IMG/VR virus record: IMGVR_UViG_3300002137_000145
Location: 1 to 64,000 of that record
Source of the DNA: a virus
Length of the DNA: 64,000 nucleotides
Reading direction: 5' to 3' (one strand)
How positions within the stretch are numbered: the stretch's first letter is position 1; the number at the start of each line of letters is the position of its first letter. Below, piece by piece: positions 8,293 through 16,519 of the stretch. The position numbers and the translations under genes are program-made. The notes below the pieces were generated by a model. It was not told the origin of the DNA, did not search any database, and was given only the letters and a program-made list of their open reading frames with translations.

Positions 8293-9271
8293 TAAATTGC
8301 TCCTTGAATTTGTCTATCTTACCGCATTGCTTACTGCATTGTAGTAGTGGGCTAGAAGCCCATTGATCTTCTATCTTTTTAAAATATGCACTGCTAAAAA
8401 TTTGTTCTAGGCTAGTGGTTCTTAATGTTGGATTACTAAATCCCTTGTCCTTAAAATCAACATAGCCGGGGTTAAACGGAGGCACCGCCCTAAAGTCTAA
8501 CCAACAACAGGCAGTGACTTCCCCTTGCGCATTTACATAGATGCTTTGTTCTTTGATAGCCTTGCAGTTTATCTGTGTATTTTCCAGTGGATTATACTTA
8601 ATTAATTTTTCAGATAACGCCTTGCTGTGTATGCTCGGGTGAAGTATATGGCTAGTGGTTCCGTCTTTGTTCAGTACTGTCTTTTCACCATCTTTAAAAC
8701 GAGATGTATGCTTTGCTTGGAACAAAGAAAAACCTAACTCTTGTGCGAGCTTATCACACTCGTTAACCTGATGTGCATTATGTTCAAATACTAACATATG
8801 CCATTCGGCTATTCCTCCAGCTTGAATAAAGGTATAAGCATTATCGATAATTTTATCAAAGTCTGTACCTATACGATATAAGCTGTGGGTATCTTCTAGT
8901 CCGTCAATTCCAAATACAACACGCACCTTTAATTTTGCAAGAGTATACCACCACTTGGAATCTCGGGCGCTGCCGTTGGTATTCATGCTTAACTCTATAC
9001 TAGGATTTACTTCACGTAGGTATCTAAAAATATTCAAGGTGTCTTTAGCTACTATAGGATCACCGGTATTGCCACACATGTATAGTCTACCTAACTGTTG
9101 AATAAACTCAACAGGAAACCAATGCTTAAATTGCTTCAGTGTAATTTCATCTAATTCTAACCACGGGTTTTCTATTCCGCCATGTAAATTACGCACACAC
9201 ATAGGACAACTAGCCTGACATTTGCTGGTAATCTCAAGATGTACTGTTTTGATATTTTCTATATTATACAT
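8285..9271 (-). CDS. Radical SAM enzyme with SPASM-like C-terminus
   Basis: 328 residues. CQASCPMC near residue 18 is the CxxxCxxC motif, followed by a glycine-rich region (MCGNTGDPI) and SMNTNGS. The C-terminal part (INCKAIKEQ, VTACCWLDF, LLQCSKQCGK) has the Cys pattern of a SPASM or twitch domain, as in peptide-modifying and sugar-modifying radical-SAM enzymes. It overlaps both neighbouring radical-SAM genes by eight bases. Modification of a peptide or polysaccharide unit is plausible but unproven. Confidence 0.87.
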   Translation of the reverse strand: MYNIENIKTVHLEITSKCQASCPMCVRNLHGGIENPWLELDEITLKQFKHWFPVEFIQQLGRLYMCGNTGDPIVAKDTLNIFRYLREVNPSIELSMNTNGSARDSKWWYTLAKLKVRVVFGIDGLEDTHSLYRIGTDFDKIIDNAYTFIQAGGIAEWHMLVFEHNAHQVNECDKLAQELGFSLFQAKHTSRFKDGEKTVLNKDGTTSHILHPSIHSKALSEKLIKYNPLENTQINCKAIKEQSIYVNAQGEVTACCWLDFRAVPPFNPGYVDFKDKGFSNPTLRTTSLEQIFSSAYFKKIEDQWASSPLLQCSKQCGKIDKFKEQFNV

Positions 9272-10280
9272 TTAATTTACGTTTCGTGATTCGAACTTCT
9301 GATTTGCAGCTACACGTTATCATTGAACACCTAATAGGTTTAATTACGCTAGCAGTGAACTTTTCAACAAAATCTACATCATGTATTTTAAAATAGTTGT
9401 TGCCATATATTTTAAGTTCGCCACATGCACCTTGTAGTGTGCCGTCACGTTGTACGTTGACTCTGTCAACACCTAGATTACATTCCCAACCATAAAAGTT
9501 ATTCAGCTTCTTACTGATAATAGCGAAAGATGTGTATGGTGTGTTAGTACCATTATCCCATGTAATCGTTGCCTGTGTTTTATCTTCTTGTATGTTGTTA
9601 AGAGATTTCATCTTGTCTAGGTATTCTTTTGGAGGAAGTTTTTTTATTTTATTTTCTAGATAAGAAAGTTGTTCAGTGGTGTAATCTTGTATAATACCTA
9701 CAGCAGCACCAGTAGATGTGACCAGTGTTGTTGTTTTAACCAGCCACGGTGTTGGATGTGCAACTAACTCATCCACTAACTGAGTGCATTTGTCCCACGC
9801 TAATGGATCCATGCAAACACTAACTCCACCAATTGTTGTTTCATTGCTGTAAATTAAGTCCAACAACTCTTTTATATGTGACGTATTAATGAATTCGTGG
9901 TGGGCACTAATTGCAATATCGTTAAAATATTTAGAATACTCATGCCACCATCGCATGGTCCTCGACCCATTTGTGTCAACTGAAACTCGAATATCGTGTC
10001 GTTCTTTTAAAAACTTTACAAATTCACCTAGCTTAGGCCACAGTGTAGGTTCGCCACCAGTAAGTTCGATGCTGATTATTTTTTTGTTAAACTGCGTTTT
10101 GTAAATCGTAATTAAGTGATCGAAGTTTTTACAGATTAAATCAAAGTCTGGCCATGTTGTTGTTCCTGCATGAGAATCAGGCCAGCAGTAATTGCACTTA
10201 TAATTACATACATTAGTAAACTCATAACGTATGCTGAGATAATTGTCAAAGTCTGGATTTGTTATAGCTACGGGGTTCAT
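9264..10280 (-). CDS. Radical SAM enzyme (cluster member 4)
   Basis: 338 residues. CNYKCNYCWP near residue 25 is the CxxxCxxC motif, ELTGGEPTLWP is the SAM-binding GGE motif, and SVDTNGSR follows. C-terminal cysteines (LQGACGE, CSMITCSCKS) could bind an auxiliary cluster. The motif neighbourhood CNYxCxYCWP is shared with the gene at 11928, which suggests duplication inside the cluster. It overlaps the next gene by eight bases and the previous one by four. The substrate is unknown. Confidence 0.87.
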   Translation of the reverse strand: MNPVAITNPDFDNYLSIRYEFTNVCNYKCNYCWPDSHAGTTTWPDFDLICKNFDHLITIYKTQFNKKIISIELTGGEPTLWPKLGEFVKFLKERHDIRVSVDTNGSRTMRWWHEYSKYFNDIAISAHHEFINTSHIKELLDLIYSNETTIGGVSVCMDPLAWDKCTQLVDELVAHPTPWLVKTTTLVTSTGAAVGIIQDYTTEQLSYLENKIKKLPPKEYLDKMKSLNNIQEDKTQATITWDNGTNTPYTSFAIISKKLNNFYGWECNLGVDRVNVQRDGTLQGACGELKIYGNNYFKIHDVDFVEKFTASVIKPIRCSMITCSCKSEVRITKRKLNV

Positions 10281-11347
10281 AAAGACTCTAGTCCTTCGTA
10301 GATTCCAGCTAGCTTTTTAAAATTATTTGTGTTCTTATCGTTAGATAACAATCTTAATAACTGAGGAGCATTGCGTTCAATTAATAATTTATGTATTCCT
10401 GCATCAAGTATCTGTGTTCTCAGTATAGGATAGCTTAAATTTAAAACAAGATTTATTAAATTTAAATTATCGTAAGGAGACAGGGTAATAGTATTTCCTA
10501 AATGCCAGTGTTGGAAGTCGTTGCTGTTTCTAATAACAACATGTTCTTTTAATTCTGCTTCACTGTGGAATTTTATTTGCTTTGCTGCTTCCAATGTGCT
10601 AGCGAACTTTTCTTTTAGAAAATATCCACTGTGATAATACGGTTGCTGTTTACATACTTCGACTATATCTTCATTAAAGTAGTTTAACACGATGCAAGCA
10701 TCATAGGGATTCCGCATCAGCATTTCGTCGCCATTGGCACCTGATAAAAGAACTTCAGGAGTTCTCCAATGCTGTAGGCTTTTATATGCCCAAAACTGTT
10801 TTAATTTAGATCGATTATGACACATAAAATAATCTAAATCAAAATGTTCACAATTTACTAATTCATACGGTATCTTATTTTTAACAACATAGGCTGCTAA
10901 CAGCAGCGTATCAACTCCGCCGGTTAAGAACAACTTAACGGGCTTATCTGTTTCAAAATTTAAAATAGTGTTTTCAATAGTAGTGTCTATCTGATCAATA
11001 ATTTCGCTATCTGTTAAATTCAACTTTTTAAATTTTGAAGATGGCTTATCTATTCGTATAATGGAGTTTGCAGTGACCGACACTTCACCTACGAAAAAAT
11101 CTCCTGATAGTAAATTCGACACAACAAATTTTTCAGCATCAATAAACATAGGAAAGGTTTGGCGTTCACCAGAGTCAACGTGTACACTGTCATCACTGTA
11201 TGAAATCGCACAGCTTTTTCCCGGATAACCTTTGCTAATATAATTTTCATTAATCGTCCATCCGTTATCAAAGTCAACACAAAACTCTCCCCATTTAATA
11301 TGGTTAGGGAAGTCGTTGTTTATGTGCTTACTAATCGAGAAAAACAT
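10277..11347 (-). CDS. Asparagine-synthetase-like PP-loop amidotransferase/ligase
   Basis: 356 residues. Near residue 145, FLTGGVDTLLLA matches the ATP-pyrophosphatase PP-loop (SGGxDS type) of asparagine synthetase B and beta-lactam-synthetase-like enzymes. LSGANGDEMLMRNP near residue 205 matches the second conserved motif (SGxGxDE). The N-terminal 130 residues resemble a reduced glutaminase-type domain without the usual Cys at position 2, so ammonia release from glutamine is unlikely. Such proteins adenylate a carboxylate and form an amide. The gene abuts the methyltransferase-like gene and overlaps a radical-SAM gene by four bases, which points to a shared pathway. Confidence 0.78.
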   Translation of the reverse strand: MFFSISKHINNDFPNHIKWGEFCVDFDNGWTINENYISKGYPGKSCAISYSDDSVHVDSGERQTFPMFIDAEKFVVSNLLSGDFFVGEVSVTANSIIRIDKPSSKFKKLNLTDSEIIDQIDTTIENTILNFETDKPVKLFLTGGVDTLLLAAYVVKNKIPYELVNCEHFDLDYFMCHNRSKLKQFWAYKSLQHWRTPEVLLSGANGDEMLMRNPYDACIVLNYFNEDIVEVCKQQPYYHSGYFLKEKFASTLEAAKQIKFHSEAELKEHVVIRNSNDFQHWHLGNTITLSPYDNLNLINLVLNLSYPILRTQILDAGIHKLLIERNAPQLLRLLSNDKNTNNFKKLAGIYEGLESL

Positions 11348-11937
11348 TATTGCTTACCTATAATCATCCAACGAGTGTACAGTGGCAATTCTAATTCGCC
11401 TGCCCATACAACATTGATGCCGCATTGTGATTTAAATTCTTCTAGTGTTGCTGCTGTGCGGATATGCTCCGGAATATCATAATTATTACTTTGTAATACT
11501 AGTAAGCTGTCTGCAGGCATTCCGCTTTTCCACAAGTCAAATTGATCTTGTGCAATGTGTTCGCAACTAGTGTTAATTACAACATTAGCATCACTGCGTA
11601 TCTCGCACATGTCTGCGGTTATTGCACGAAATCTACCAACTATTTCTTCTTGCTTGTTCATCATAGTAGCAATAGATTCGCATGTTGGGTCGATGTCTAC
11701 ACTGCGGATATTTTTTATGGGAATTGAACTCTGGAACAACATACTAGCTAATACACCAACCCAACCTCCGTGGATGTCTATACTAATAAAAGTATTAACA
11801 TTTTTTCTTAGGTTGGTAATTAGCCACTCTTTGCTTTTAAGTTGACCACTCCAAAATGCATCCATTGTGCGTATTGGATCTTCACTTTGCCGGATTGCCT
11901 GCATCCAGAAGTGTAAGTGTTCTGTATCTATTTGCAT
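11347..11937 (-). CDS. Class I SAM-dependent methyltransferase-like protein
   Basis: 196 residues. Residues about 50-105 have the Rossmann layout of a class I methyltransferase: FISIDIHGGWVG for the glycine-rich SAM loop, RSVDIDPTC ending strand 2 with acidic residues, ITADMCEI, then VVINTSCEHI. The motifs are divergent, so SAM binding is likely but the methyl acceptor is unknown. It lies between a radical-SAM gene (10-base overlap) and the asparagine-synthetase-like gene (one-base contact). Confidence 0.65.
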   Translation of the reverse strand: MQIDTEHLHFWMQAIRQSEDPIRTMDAFWSGQLKSKEWLITNLRKNVNTFISIDIHGGWVGVLASMLFQSSIPIKNIRSVDIDPTCESIATMMNKQEEIVGRFRAITADMCEIRSDANVVINTSCEHIAQDQFDLWKSGMPADSLLVLQSNNYDIPEHIRTAATLEEFKSQCGINVVWAGELELPLYTRWMIIGKQ

Positions 11938-12908
11938 TTTGGTATCTTGCTATCGGCTGAACTAACACAACTAGGTGTAATGCAGCGTTGGGGTTTCTTA
12001 AACAATTCGAAACTTTCTAAAGTTCCTAATGGTTGGTCGTGACAACTGTACGATCTCTTTACTTCGTTGCTTCTTATTATAACACTTTGATAGCCACTAT
12101 TGCAAGACCAATCTTGGAAATTATTAAATCCAAATGCATTAAATCTTTCCGCTTGGTCGAACAGATATTCGTTGTCGTCCGCATCGTATAATGCTACTTG
12201 ATAGACTTCTTCTCCATTTGATCGTTGGGGGAATCCTGTTTGCATTCTGTGGATTTGGTCTTCTGTATATCCATCAACAATCCTGGAAGCAGTCGGGTCG
12301 GACTGGGGTTTGAGAGTAATATTAATACCTCGGGCGGCAAATCGTCCCATACGCTCGTAAAGCTCTTCAAACATTTCCGGAACCATAACTTGATTGATTG
12401 TGACATGAACTCTCTCATACATTAATTGCAGGCACTTATCGCCAAACTCTTGTTCTTTAGCAAACTCTGAATGATAGCTTGCCGTTATACTTCGACGTTG
12501 CAGCATATCTGTGTTAGCGCACCAAGTCTTCCACCACTTGCTACCTGGACTTAGGTTAGTGGTCATGTGTACACTTTGGTAAGAACTCTCTACATCGTCT
12601 TGCAAATATTTAACTAGATCATTTAGCTGTTTATATGCAGTAGGTTCACCGCCACTAAAGCTCCAATGGAACTGATTGAACCCATTTAGTTTGGCTTGGC
12701 GTTTAATTTCGTCTATGGTGTGTTGGTATACTTCTAATTTTTCATGATCAACTTTATCTGATCTAGCATACGGCCAGCAATAACTACAATTATAGTTGCA
12801 GAATCGTCCTAGTATCCAGCTAATAGAGAACAACGGTTTGGACAACATTGTTCGCTGTCCAAATCTAACTATTTTTTGAAATGGTATTTCTTGAAAATTG
12901 GCTATCAT
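11928..12908 (-). CDS. Radical SAM enzyme, first gene of the minus-strand cluster
   Basis: 326 residues. CNYNCSYCWPYA near residue 37 is the CxxxCxxC motif, with FSGGEPTAYK and HMTTNLS following. The C-terminal cysteines (WSCNSG, RSYSCHDQ, RCITPSCVSS) may bind auxiliary Fe-S. This is the promoter-proximal gene of a nearly gap-free run of nine minus-strand genes ending near 4475. A late-type TAAATA lies 10 bases upstream of its ATG. The resemblance to the 9264 gene suggests paralogy. Confidence 0.88.
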   Translation of the reverse strand: MIANFQEIPFQKIVRFGQRTMLSKPLFSISWILGRFCNYNCSYCWPYARSDKVDHEKLEVYQHTIDEIKRQAKLNGFNQFHWSFSGGEPTAYKQLNDLVKYLQDDVESSYQSVHMTTNLSPGSKWWKTWCANTDMLQRRSITASYHSEFAKEQEFGDKCLQLMYERVHVTINQVMVPEMFEELYERMGRFAARGINITLKPQSDPTASRIVDGYTEDQIHRMQTGFPQRSNGEEVYQVALYDADDNEYLFDQAERFNAFGFNNFQDWSCNSGYQSVIIRSNEVKRSYSCHDQPLGTLESFELFKKPQRCITPSCVSSADSKIPKCK

Positions 12909-12917
12909 AATATGCTA

Positions 12918-12924
12918 ATATTTA
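12918..12924 (-). promoter_or_regulatory. Possible late-type promoter of the radical-SAM operon
   Basis: The minus strand reads GGTTAAATATTAG, 10 bases before the ATG at 12908. TAAATA agrees with the late motif, but the preceding base pattern (TT rather than AT) is weaker. It is the only promoter-like sequence I see for the nine-gene minus-strand run. Confidence 0.35.
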
Positions 12925-12936
12925 ACCACTAAGGGG

Positions 12937-12965
12937 TTGCTCTTAGGCAAACAAGGTTATATAAT
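12937..12965 (+). promoter_or_regulatory. Sigma70-type promoter of the tRNA-like gene
   Basis: TTGCTC at 12937-12942 and TATAAT at 12960-12965 are separated by 17 bases. The -10 ends seven bases before 12972, so transcription would start at the 5' end of the tRNA-like gene. Confidence 0.5.
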
Positions 12966-12971
12966 ATACTT

Positions 12972-13084
12972 GTGGCCGTGAGTGGAATAGGCAGACCTCC
13001 CGCTAGTCCCATAGACTAGATTGGGGATGGAGCAATGAGTATAACTCGCAGCTTTTGTAGGTTCGAACCCTACCGGCCATACCA
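12972..13084 (+). tRNA. Abnormal 113-base tRNA-like gene, identity unresolved
   Basis: The outer parts are canonical. A seven-pair acceptor stem (12972-12978 with 13074-13080, first pair G-T) is followed by an encoded ACCA (13081-13084). The T arm is perfect (stem 13057-13061/13069-13073, loop TTCGAAC). The D arm AGTGGAATAGGCAGACCT resembles leucine-type class II tRNAs. The middle is about 20-25 bases too long. One hairpin has a six-pair stem (13003-13008/13014-13019, loop CCATA), and a smaller one at 13037-13047 looks like a class II variable arm. If 13003-13019 were the anticodon arm, the anticodon would be CAT, but position 33 would be C. It could be an insertion in the anticodon arm, a decayed gene or an unusual phage tRNA. 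Confidence 0.6.
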
Positions 13085-13109
13085 TTTTTTTATTAAAGGA
13101 AAAAAAAAT

Positions 13110-13301
13110 ATGTCAACTACAGCAGAACAGTTAAAAACACATTTCGAAGAATTTCTTGCAGAAGATGCAAAGTTTACAGCAGGTAATAGTGCTGCAGGAA
13201 CTCGTGCTCGTAAAGCACTTGCTGAAATGGCTAAAGCTGTCAAAGCACGCCGCAACGAAATTACAGCAGAGAAGAACGCACGTAAAGAAGCCAAGGCCTA
13301 A
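13110..13301 (+). CDS. Small histone-H1-like basic protein
   Basis: 63 residues from the ATG at 13110, preceded by AAAGGA. The Ala/Lys/Arg-rich helical sequence (GTRARKALAEMAKAVKARR) resembles small histone-H1-like proteins found in bacteria and phages. It probably binds nucleic acid. The longer in-frame start at 13035 lies inside the tRNA-like gene and is rejected. Confidence 0.75.
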   Translation: MSTTAEQLKTHFEEFLAEDAKFTAGNSAAGTRARKALAEMAKAVKARRNEITAEKNARKEAKA

Positions 13302-13302
13302 T

Positions 13303-13740
13303 ATGAAAGACCAAGACGACACCTTCGATCTTGGTAATTGCAGTGCCGATGACTTTTCAGCTATTACGAGTATCGGCACTGCTACTATTACCTTAGATCC
13401 ATCGCTGTGGAACAGTGATAATCTTACCATTGCTAGTGGTGCGGGTACAGCTTATAATTGGAATCAACCGTACACTACAGACTATGCGTTTACTACTAAT
13501 CAAAATACAGTTAGTATTGACACAGGAGGTCTTACCATGGCTCCTGGTACTGATATTACTGTAGGTGGCAAGAGCCTAACCAAAGCTATTGAAAAGATTG
13601 AGGAACGTCTTGGTATTTTGAATCCGAATCCGGATCTAGAAGACCGTTGGGAACAACTAAAAGAACTTCGTAGGCAGTATATGGCTATGGAAAACGATAT
13701 TCTCGAGAAAGAGAAAATCATGAATATTTTAAAAGGATAA
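13303..13740 (+). CDS. Conserved phage protein of unknown function
   Basis: 145 residues from the ATG at 13303, one base after the preceding stop. The N-terminal half is acidic and Thr/Ser-rich. The middle reads GLTMAPGTDITVGGKSL. The C-terminus is a charged helix (RWEQLKELRRQYMAMENDI, then LEKEKIMNIL) of a kind I associate with T4-like marine phages, from memory. A possible virion or assembly role is inference. A longer frame beginning at 13156 runs through the histone-like gene and is not used. Confidence 0.7.
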   Translation: MKDQDDTFDLGNCSADDFSAITSIGTATITLDPSLWNSDNLTIASGAGTAYNWNQPYTTDYAFTTNQNTVSIDTGGLTMAPGTDITVGGKSLTKAIEKIEERLGILNPNPDLEDRWEQLKELRRQYMAMENDILEKEKIMNILKG

Positions 13741-13742
13741 CA

Positions 13743-14453
13743 ATGAGAGTACGTATTGTAGGCTACACAGTAGCAGATCCAGAGTTTGTAGCAGACTGTA
13801 AAGCAGAAGCACTGGCCAAGGGTAAGACAGAACCAGAGTTTGCAGATATCCAGGATTTGATTGCGTTCTGTGCAAGGGTGAGTAATCCTGCTAACCAAAT
13901 GAATGAAGAAACCAGTGCTAAACTTATCAAGTATTTGATCAAGCACAGTCACTGGAGCCCGCTTGAAATGGTTAATGCCACACTTGAGATTGACACTACT
14001 CGTGACATTGCACATCAGATTGTGCGTCACCGTAGTTTTGCCTTCCAAGAGTTTAGTCAGCGTTATGCTAATCCAGAAGACATGGGCGATATGTTTGAGT
14101 ATTCGGAAGCACGACTGCAGGATGAAAAGAATCGCCAGAACTCAATCGAAACTGAAGACCGTCAGTTGGCTACAGATTGGCTTCATGCACAGATGCGAGT
14201 AGCACATACCTGCAAGAAGGAATATGATTGGGCTATCAGCAAGGGCATTGCCAAGGAACAGGCACGTAAAGTTTTGCCAGAAGGTATTACAAAAACTCGA
14301 TTGTATATGCAAGGTAGTTTGCGCAGCTGGTTGCACTATATCGAATTACGTAGTGAAAATGGTACACAGAAAGAACACATGGCTATTGCGGTTGCCTGTG
14401 CAGAAATTATTGCTAAAATCTTTCCGCTAATGAATGAACTAAAGGATATCTAA
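13743..14453 (+). CDS. thyX: Flavin-dependent thymidylate synthase ThyX
   Basis: 236 residues. RHRSFAFQEFSQRY at residues 95-108 is the ThyX signature (RHRxxSxxxxSxRY type), with one shift in the Ser position. ThyX methylates dUMP to dTMP using FAD, NAD(P)H and methylenetetrahydrofolate, so it supplies dTTP for phage DNA synthesis. It pairs functionally with the dCMP deaminase at 47388. The start is two bases after the previous stop and the stop abuts the BI-1-like gene, indicating an operon. Confidence 0.93.
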   Translation: MRVRIVGYTVADPEFVADCKAEALAKGKTEPEFADIQDLIAFCARVSNPANQMNEETSAKLIKYLIKHSHWSPLEMVNATLEIDTTRDIAHQIVRHRSFAFQEFSQRYANPEDMGDMFEYSEARLQDEKNRQNSIETEDRQLATDWLHAQMRVAHTCKKEYDWAISKGIAKEQARKVLPEGITKTRLYMQGSLRSWLHYIELRSENGTQKEHMAIAVACAEIIAKIFPLMNELKDI

Positions 14454-15125
14454 ATGTACGCAGCAACTTATAAATCAACTGATCAAATTATCAGTGCAAT
14501 GAATCGTGTGTATGGACACATGTCGTTGGCAGTCATTACATCAATGATTGTTAGTTATTTTGTAGGAACTAGTCCTGAACTCCTACAGTTCTTTTTTACA
14601 GGAGCGATGAAATGGATTGTTATTTTTGCTCCACTTGTTGCTATCCTAGGTATGAGTTTTGCTGCAAGTAGTTTTAGCAAAAGCGGATTGCAGATATTCC
14701 TGCAGGTGTTTGCTGCTCTAATGGGATTGAGCTTTGCTACAATCTTTGCAGTCTATACTATGGGCAGTATCTTTACAGCCTTTATGGGTGCAGGAGTGTT
14801 GTTTGGCACTATGAGCTTGTATGGGTATTTTACTAAGAAAGACCTAACGTCAATGGGTCAACTGATGTTTGTAGGATTGATTGCAATTATTATTGCAAGC
14901 GTAGTTAACATCTTTATTGGCAGTACAGTAATGCAGATGGTTATCAGTGCTATTGCTATTATTGTGTTCTTGGGATTAACTGCATACGACACACAAAAGA
15001 TCCGCGAAATTGTAAGTGTTGGCGGCGACACAGGTCGAGAAGAAGTAATGGGTGCTCTAACACTGTACCTAGACTTTATCAACTTGTTCATTCACTTGCT
15101 ACAACTATTTGGAAATCGTAAGTGA
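14454..15125 (+). CDS. Bax inhibitor-1/YccA family membrane protein
   Basis: 223 residues with about seven hydrophobic segments and the family's C-terminal signature region (FLGLTAYDTQKIRE near residue 175, ALTLYLDFINLFIHLLQLF at the end). In bacteria these are inner-membrane proteins linked to Ca2+ leak or FtsH regulation. In phages the role is unknown. The stop overlaps the next gene's GTG start (GTGA). Confidence 0.88.
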   Translation: MYAATYKSTDQIISAMNRVYGHMSLAVITSMIVSYFVGTSPELLQFFFTGAMKWIVIFAPLVAILGMSFAASSFSKSGLQIFLQVFAALMGLSFATIFAVYTMGSIFTAFMGAGVLFGTMSLYGYFTKKDLTSMGQLMFVGLIAIIIASVVNIFIGSTVMQMVISAIAIIVFLGLTAYDTQKIREIVSVGGDTGREEVMGALTLYLDFINLFIHLLQLFGNRK

Positions 15126-15505
15126 AAGAAAAAGACAACAAGTTCTGTGAGAATTACGAAGTACGCATTCTCAATGACCAAAAGAGAAGGGCAAGGTATC
15201 ATCGGCCCTTCTACTTTACCGAGCCAGATAATGCTTCTATTATAAGAGACCAAGAAGTTCAGTTTGAAACTGAAGCAGTTCTTACTGTTGAAATTCCGGA
15301 AGGAAGATTCCGTTCTTTGATAGAAATGGAAGATCGATTCTTTAATCGTCAGCGTCACGAGCAGTATCAAGTTGGTATGTTTGATATGCTGATGGAAAAA
15401 GAGCGAGAAGAAGCATATATTAGACACACAAATGCAGCAGCGCAAAAAGCATACGAACAGTACAGCATGATGTTGCATCTAGCAGGATACACCAAAAAAC
15501 TATGA
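15122..15505 (+). CDS. Conserved hypothetical protein
   Basis: 127 residues starting at a GTG overlapping the BI-1 stop and ending in an ATGA overlap with kdsB. It is a highly charged soluble protein with a long C-terminal helix (residues 80-120) rich in Glu, Arg, Gln and Met. No motif is recognised; the coupling implies co-expression with its neighbours. Confidence 0.65.
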   Translation: MKEKDNKFCENYEVRILNDQKRRARYHRPFYFTEPDNASIIRDQEVQFETEAVLTVEIPEGRFRSLIEMEDRFFNRQRHEQYQVGMFDMLMEKEREEAYIRHTNAAAQKAYEQYSMMLHLAGYTKKL

Positions 15506-16164
15506 ACACTGCAATTGTTATACCCGCACGTTTGGCCAGCTCACGATTTCCCAACAAGATGTTGTGCGATGTTGGAGGCAAAACATTAATTAGACATGTT
15601 TACGACCAGTGTCTTACCACAGGTTATGATGTATACGTTGCCACTGACAGCGAAGAAATTGCAAGTCAAGTTGAAAACGCTATTATTGTTCCAGATGCTG
15701 AAAACGGAACTGAACGCATTGCCTTTATGGTAGACCAGATTCCGCAGTACAAGGCCATTATTAATGTGCAAGGTGACATGGTTCGTGTGCCAGTAGAGGA
15801 TTTGCCCAAGCTGACAAAGCTGTTAGAAAAGTATCATGTTGCTACTCTCAAGCATCCTATGAAGGCAGAGCAACAACTAGATCCAAACACTGTAAAAATT
15901 ATCAGCACATCACATCAAGCACACTGGTTTTGTCGAGCTGCATTGCCCTATGGTGATTGGCATTATGGCATCTATGGATACCATCCTGCATTGCTAAAGA
16001 ATTATCCAACTATGAACAAGCATCCCGAAGAAGATATTGAAAGTCTTGAACAACTACGTTGGTTGCAAAATGGCTATACTATTGGTGTGGCTGAAGCAGG
16101 GCTAGCTGCTGAAATTAACACTCCAGAAGATTTAGAGAATTATCTTAATTCCCAAAGGAAATAA
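15502..16164 (+). CDS. kdsB: CMP-Kdo synthetase (3-deoxy-manno-octulosonate cytidylyltransferase)
   Basis: 220 residues, somewhat shorter than the usual 245-255. The N-terminal nucleotide-binding motif is IPARLASSRFPNKML (residues 7-21), followed by YVATDSEEI, ENGTERIA and INVQGDMVRVP, in the order seen in KdsB. The enzyme activates Kdo with CTP for LPS core synthesis. With KdsA at 23951 it could keep CMP-Kdo available during infection or allow capsule or LPS remodelling. The VQGD stretch is followed by MVRVP rather than the common EPLI. Confidence 0.88.
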   Translation: MNTAIVIPARLASSRFPNKMLCDVGGKTLIRHVYDQCLTTGYDVYVATDSEEIASQVENAIIVPDAENGTERIAFMVDQIPQYKAIINVQGDMVRVPVEDLPKLTKLLEKYHVATLKHPMKAEQQLDPNTVKIISTSHQAHWFCRAALPYGDWHYGIYGYHPALLKNYPTMNKHPEEDIESLEQLRWLQNGYTIGVAEAGLAAEINTPEDLENYLNSQRK

Positions 16165-16165
16165 T

Positions 16166-16519
16166 ATGACAGCCTCACAAATACAAGTTGCAACAATAGG
16201 ATGGATTGTGCTAACGGGCATTGTCTACAGTCATTCAGGGTGGCGAGAAATTACCAACTGCTACAAAATGTGGCTTACTAAAGAGTATTGGACAAACTAT
16301 AATATTATCGAAGCGGTGAGTTGGATTGCAAAGGCCATTATCATCGTTCCGGGCCTAGTTTATGGTATTCATATTTGGCAATTATATATCGTAGCATTAT
16401 TTACAAGCATGGCTCTTATTTGGGTTAGCAATAAAAAGCTGCTACCTACTCTTGTTGGATTTAATACACTTTGGATATGGTTAAGTATGATGGTTATATC
16501 ACAAAATATAGTATCATGA
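16166..16519 (+). CDS. Multi-pass membrane protein, unknown
   Basis: 117 residues with about four hydrophobic segments (near residues 7-20, 48-65, 68-85 and 92-114) and conserved-looking Trp residues. The ATG is one base after the kdsB stop; the stop overlaps the next ATG. The layout resembles small phage membrane proteins such as PnuC-like or envelope-modifying proteins, but no motif supports a call. Confidence 0.6.
   Translation: MTASQIQVATIGWIVLTGIVYSHSGWREITNCYKMWLTKEYWTNYNIIEAVSWIAKAIIIVPGLVYGIHIWQLYIVALFTSMALIWVSNKKLLPTLVGFNTLWIWLSMMVISQNIVS

Noticed and set aside
4475-12908. A RiPP precursor gene in the radical-SAM cluster
   Set aside because: I found no short frame with leader/core features in the almost gap-free minus-strand run; a precursor outside the cluster cannot be excluded.
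12972-13084. Group I intron in the tRNA-like gene
   Set aside because: The extra segment of about 20-25 bases is far too small for any self-splicing intron.
13035-13110. Longer start for the histone-like gene
   Set aside because: It would begin inside the tRNA-like gene, while the ATG at 13110 has AAAGGA at good spacing.
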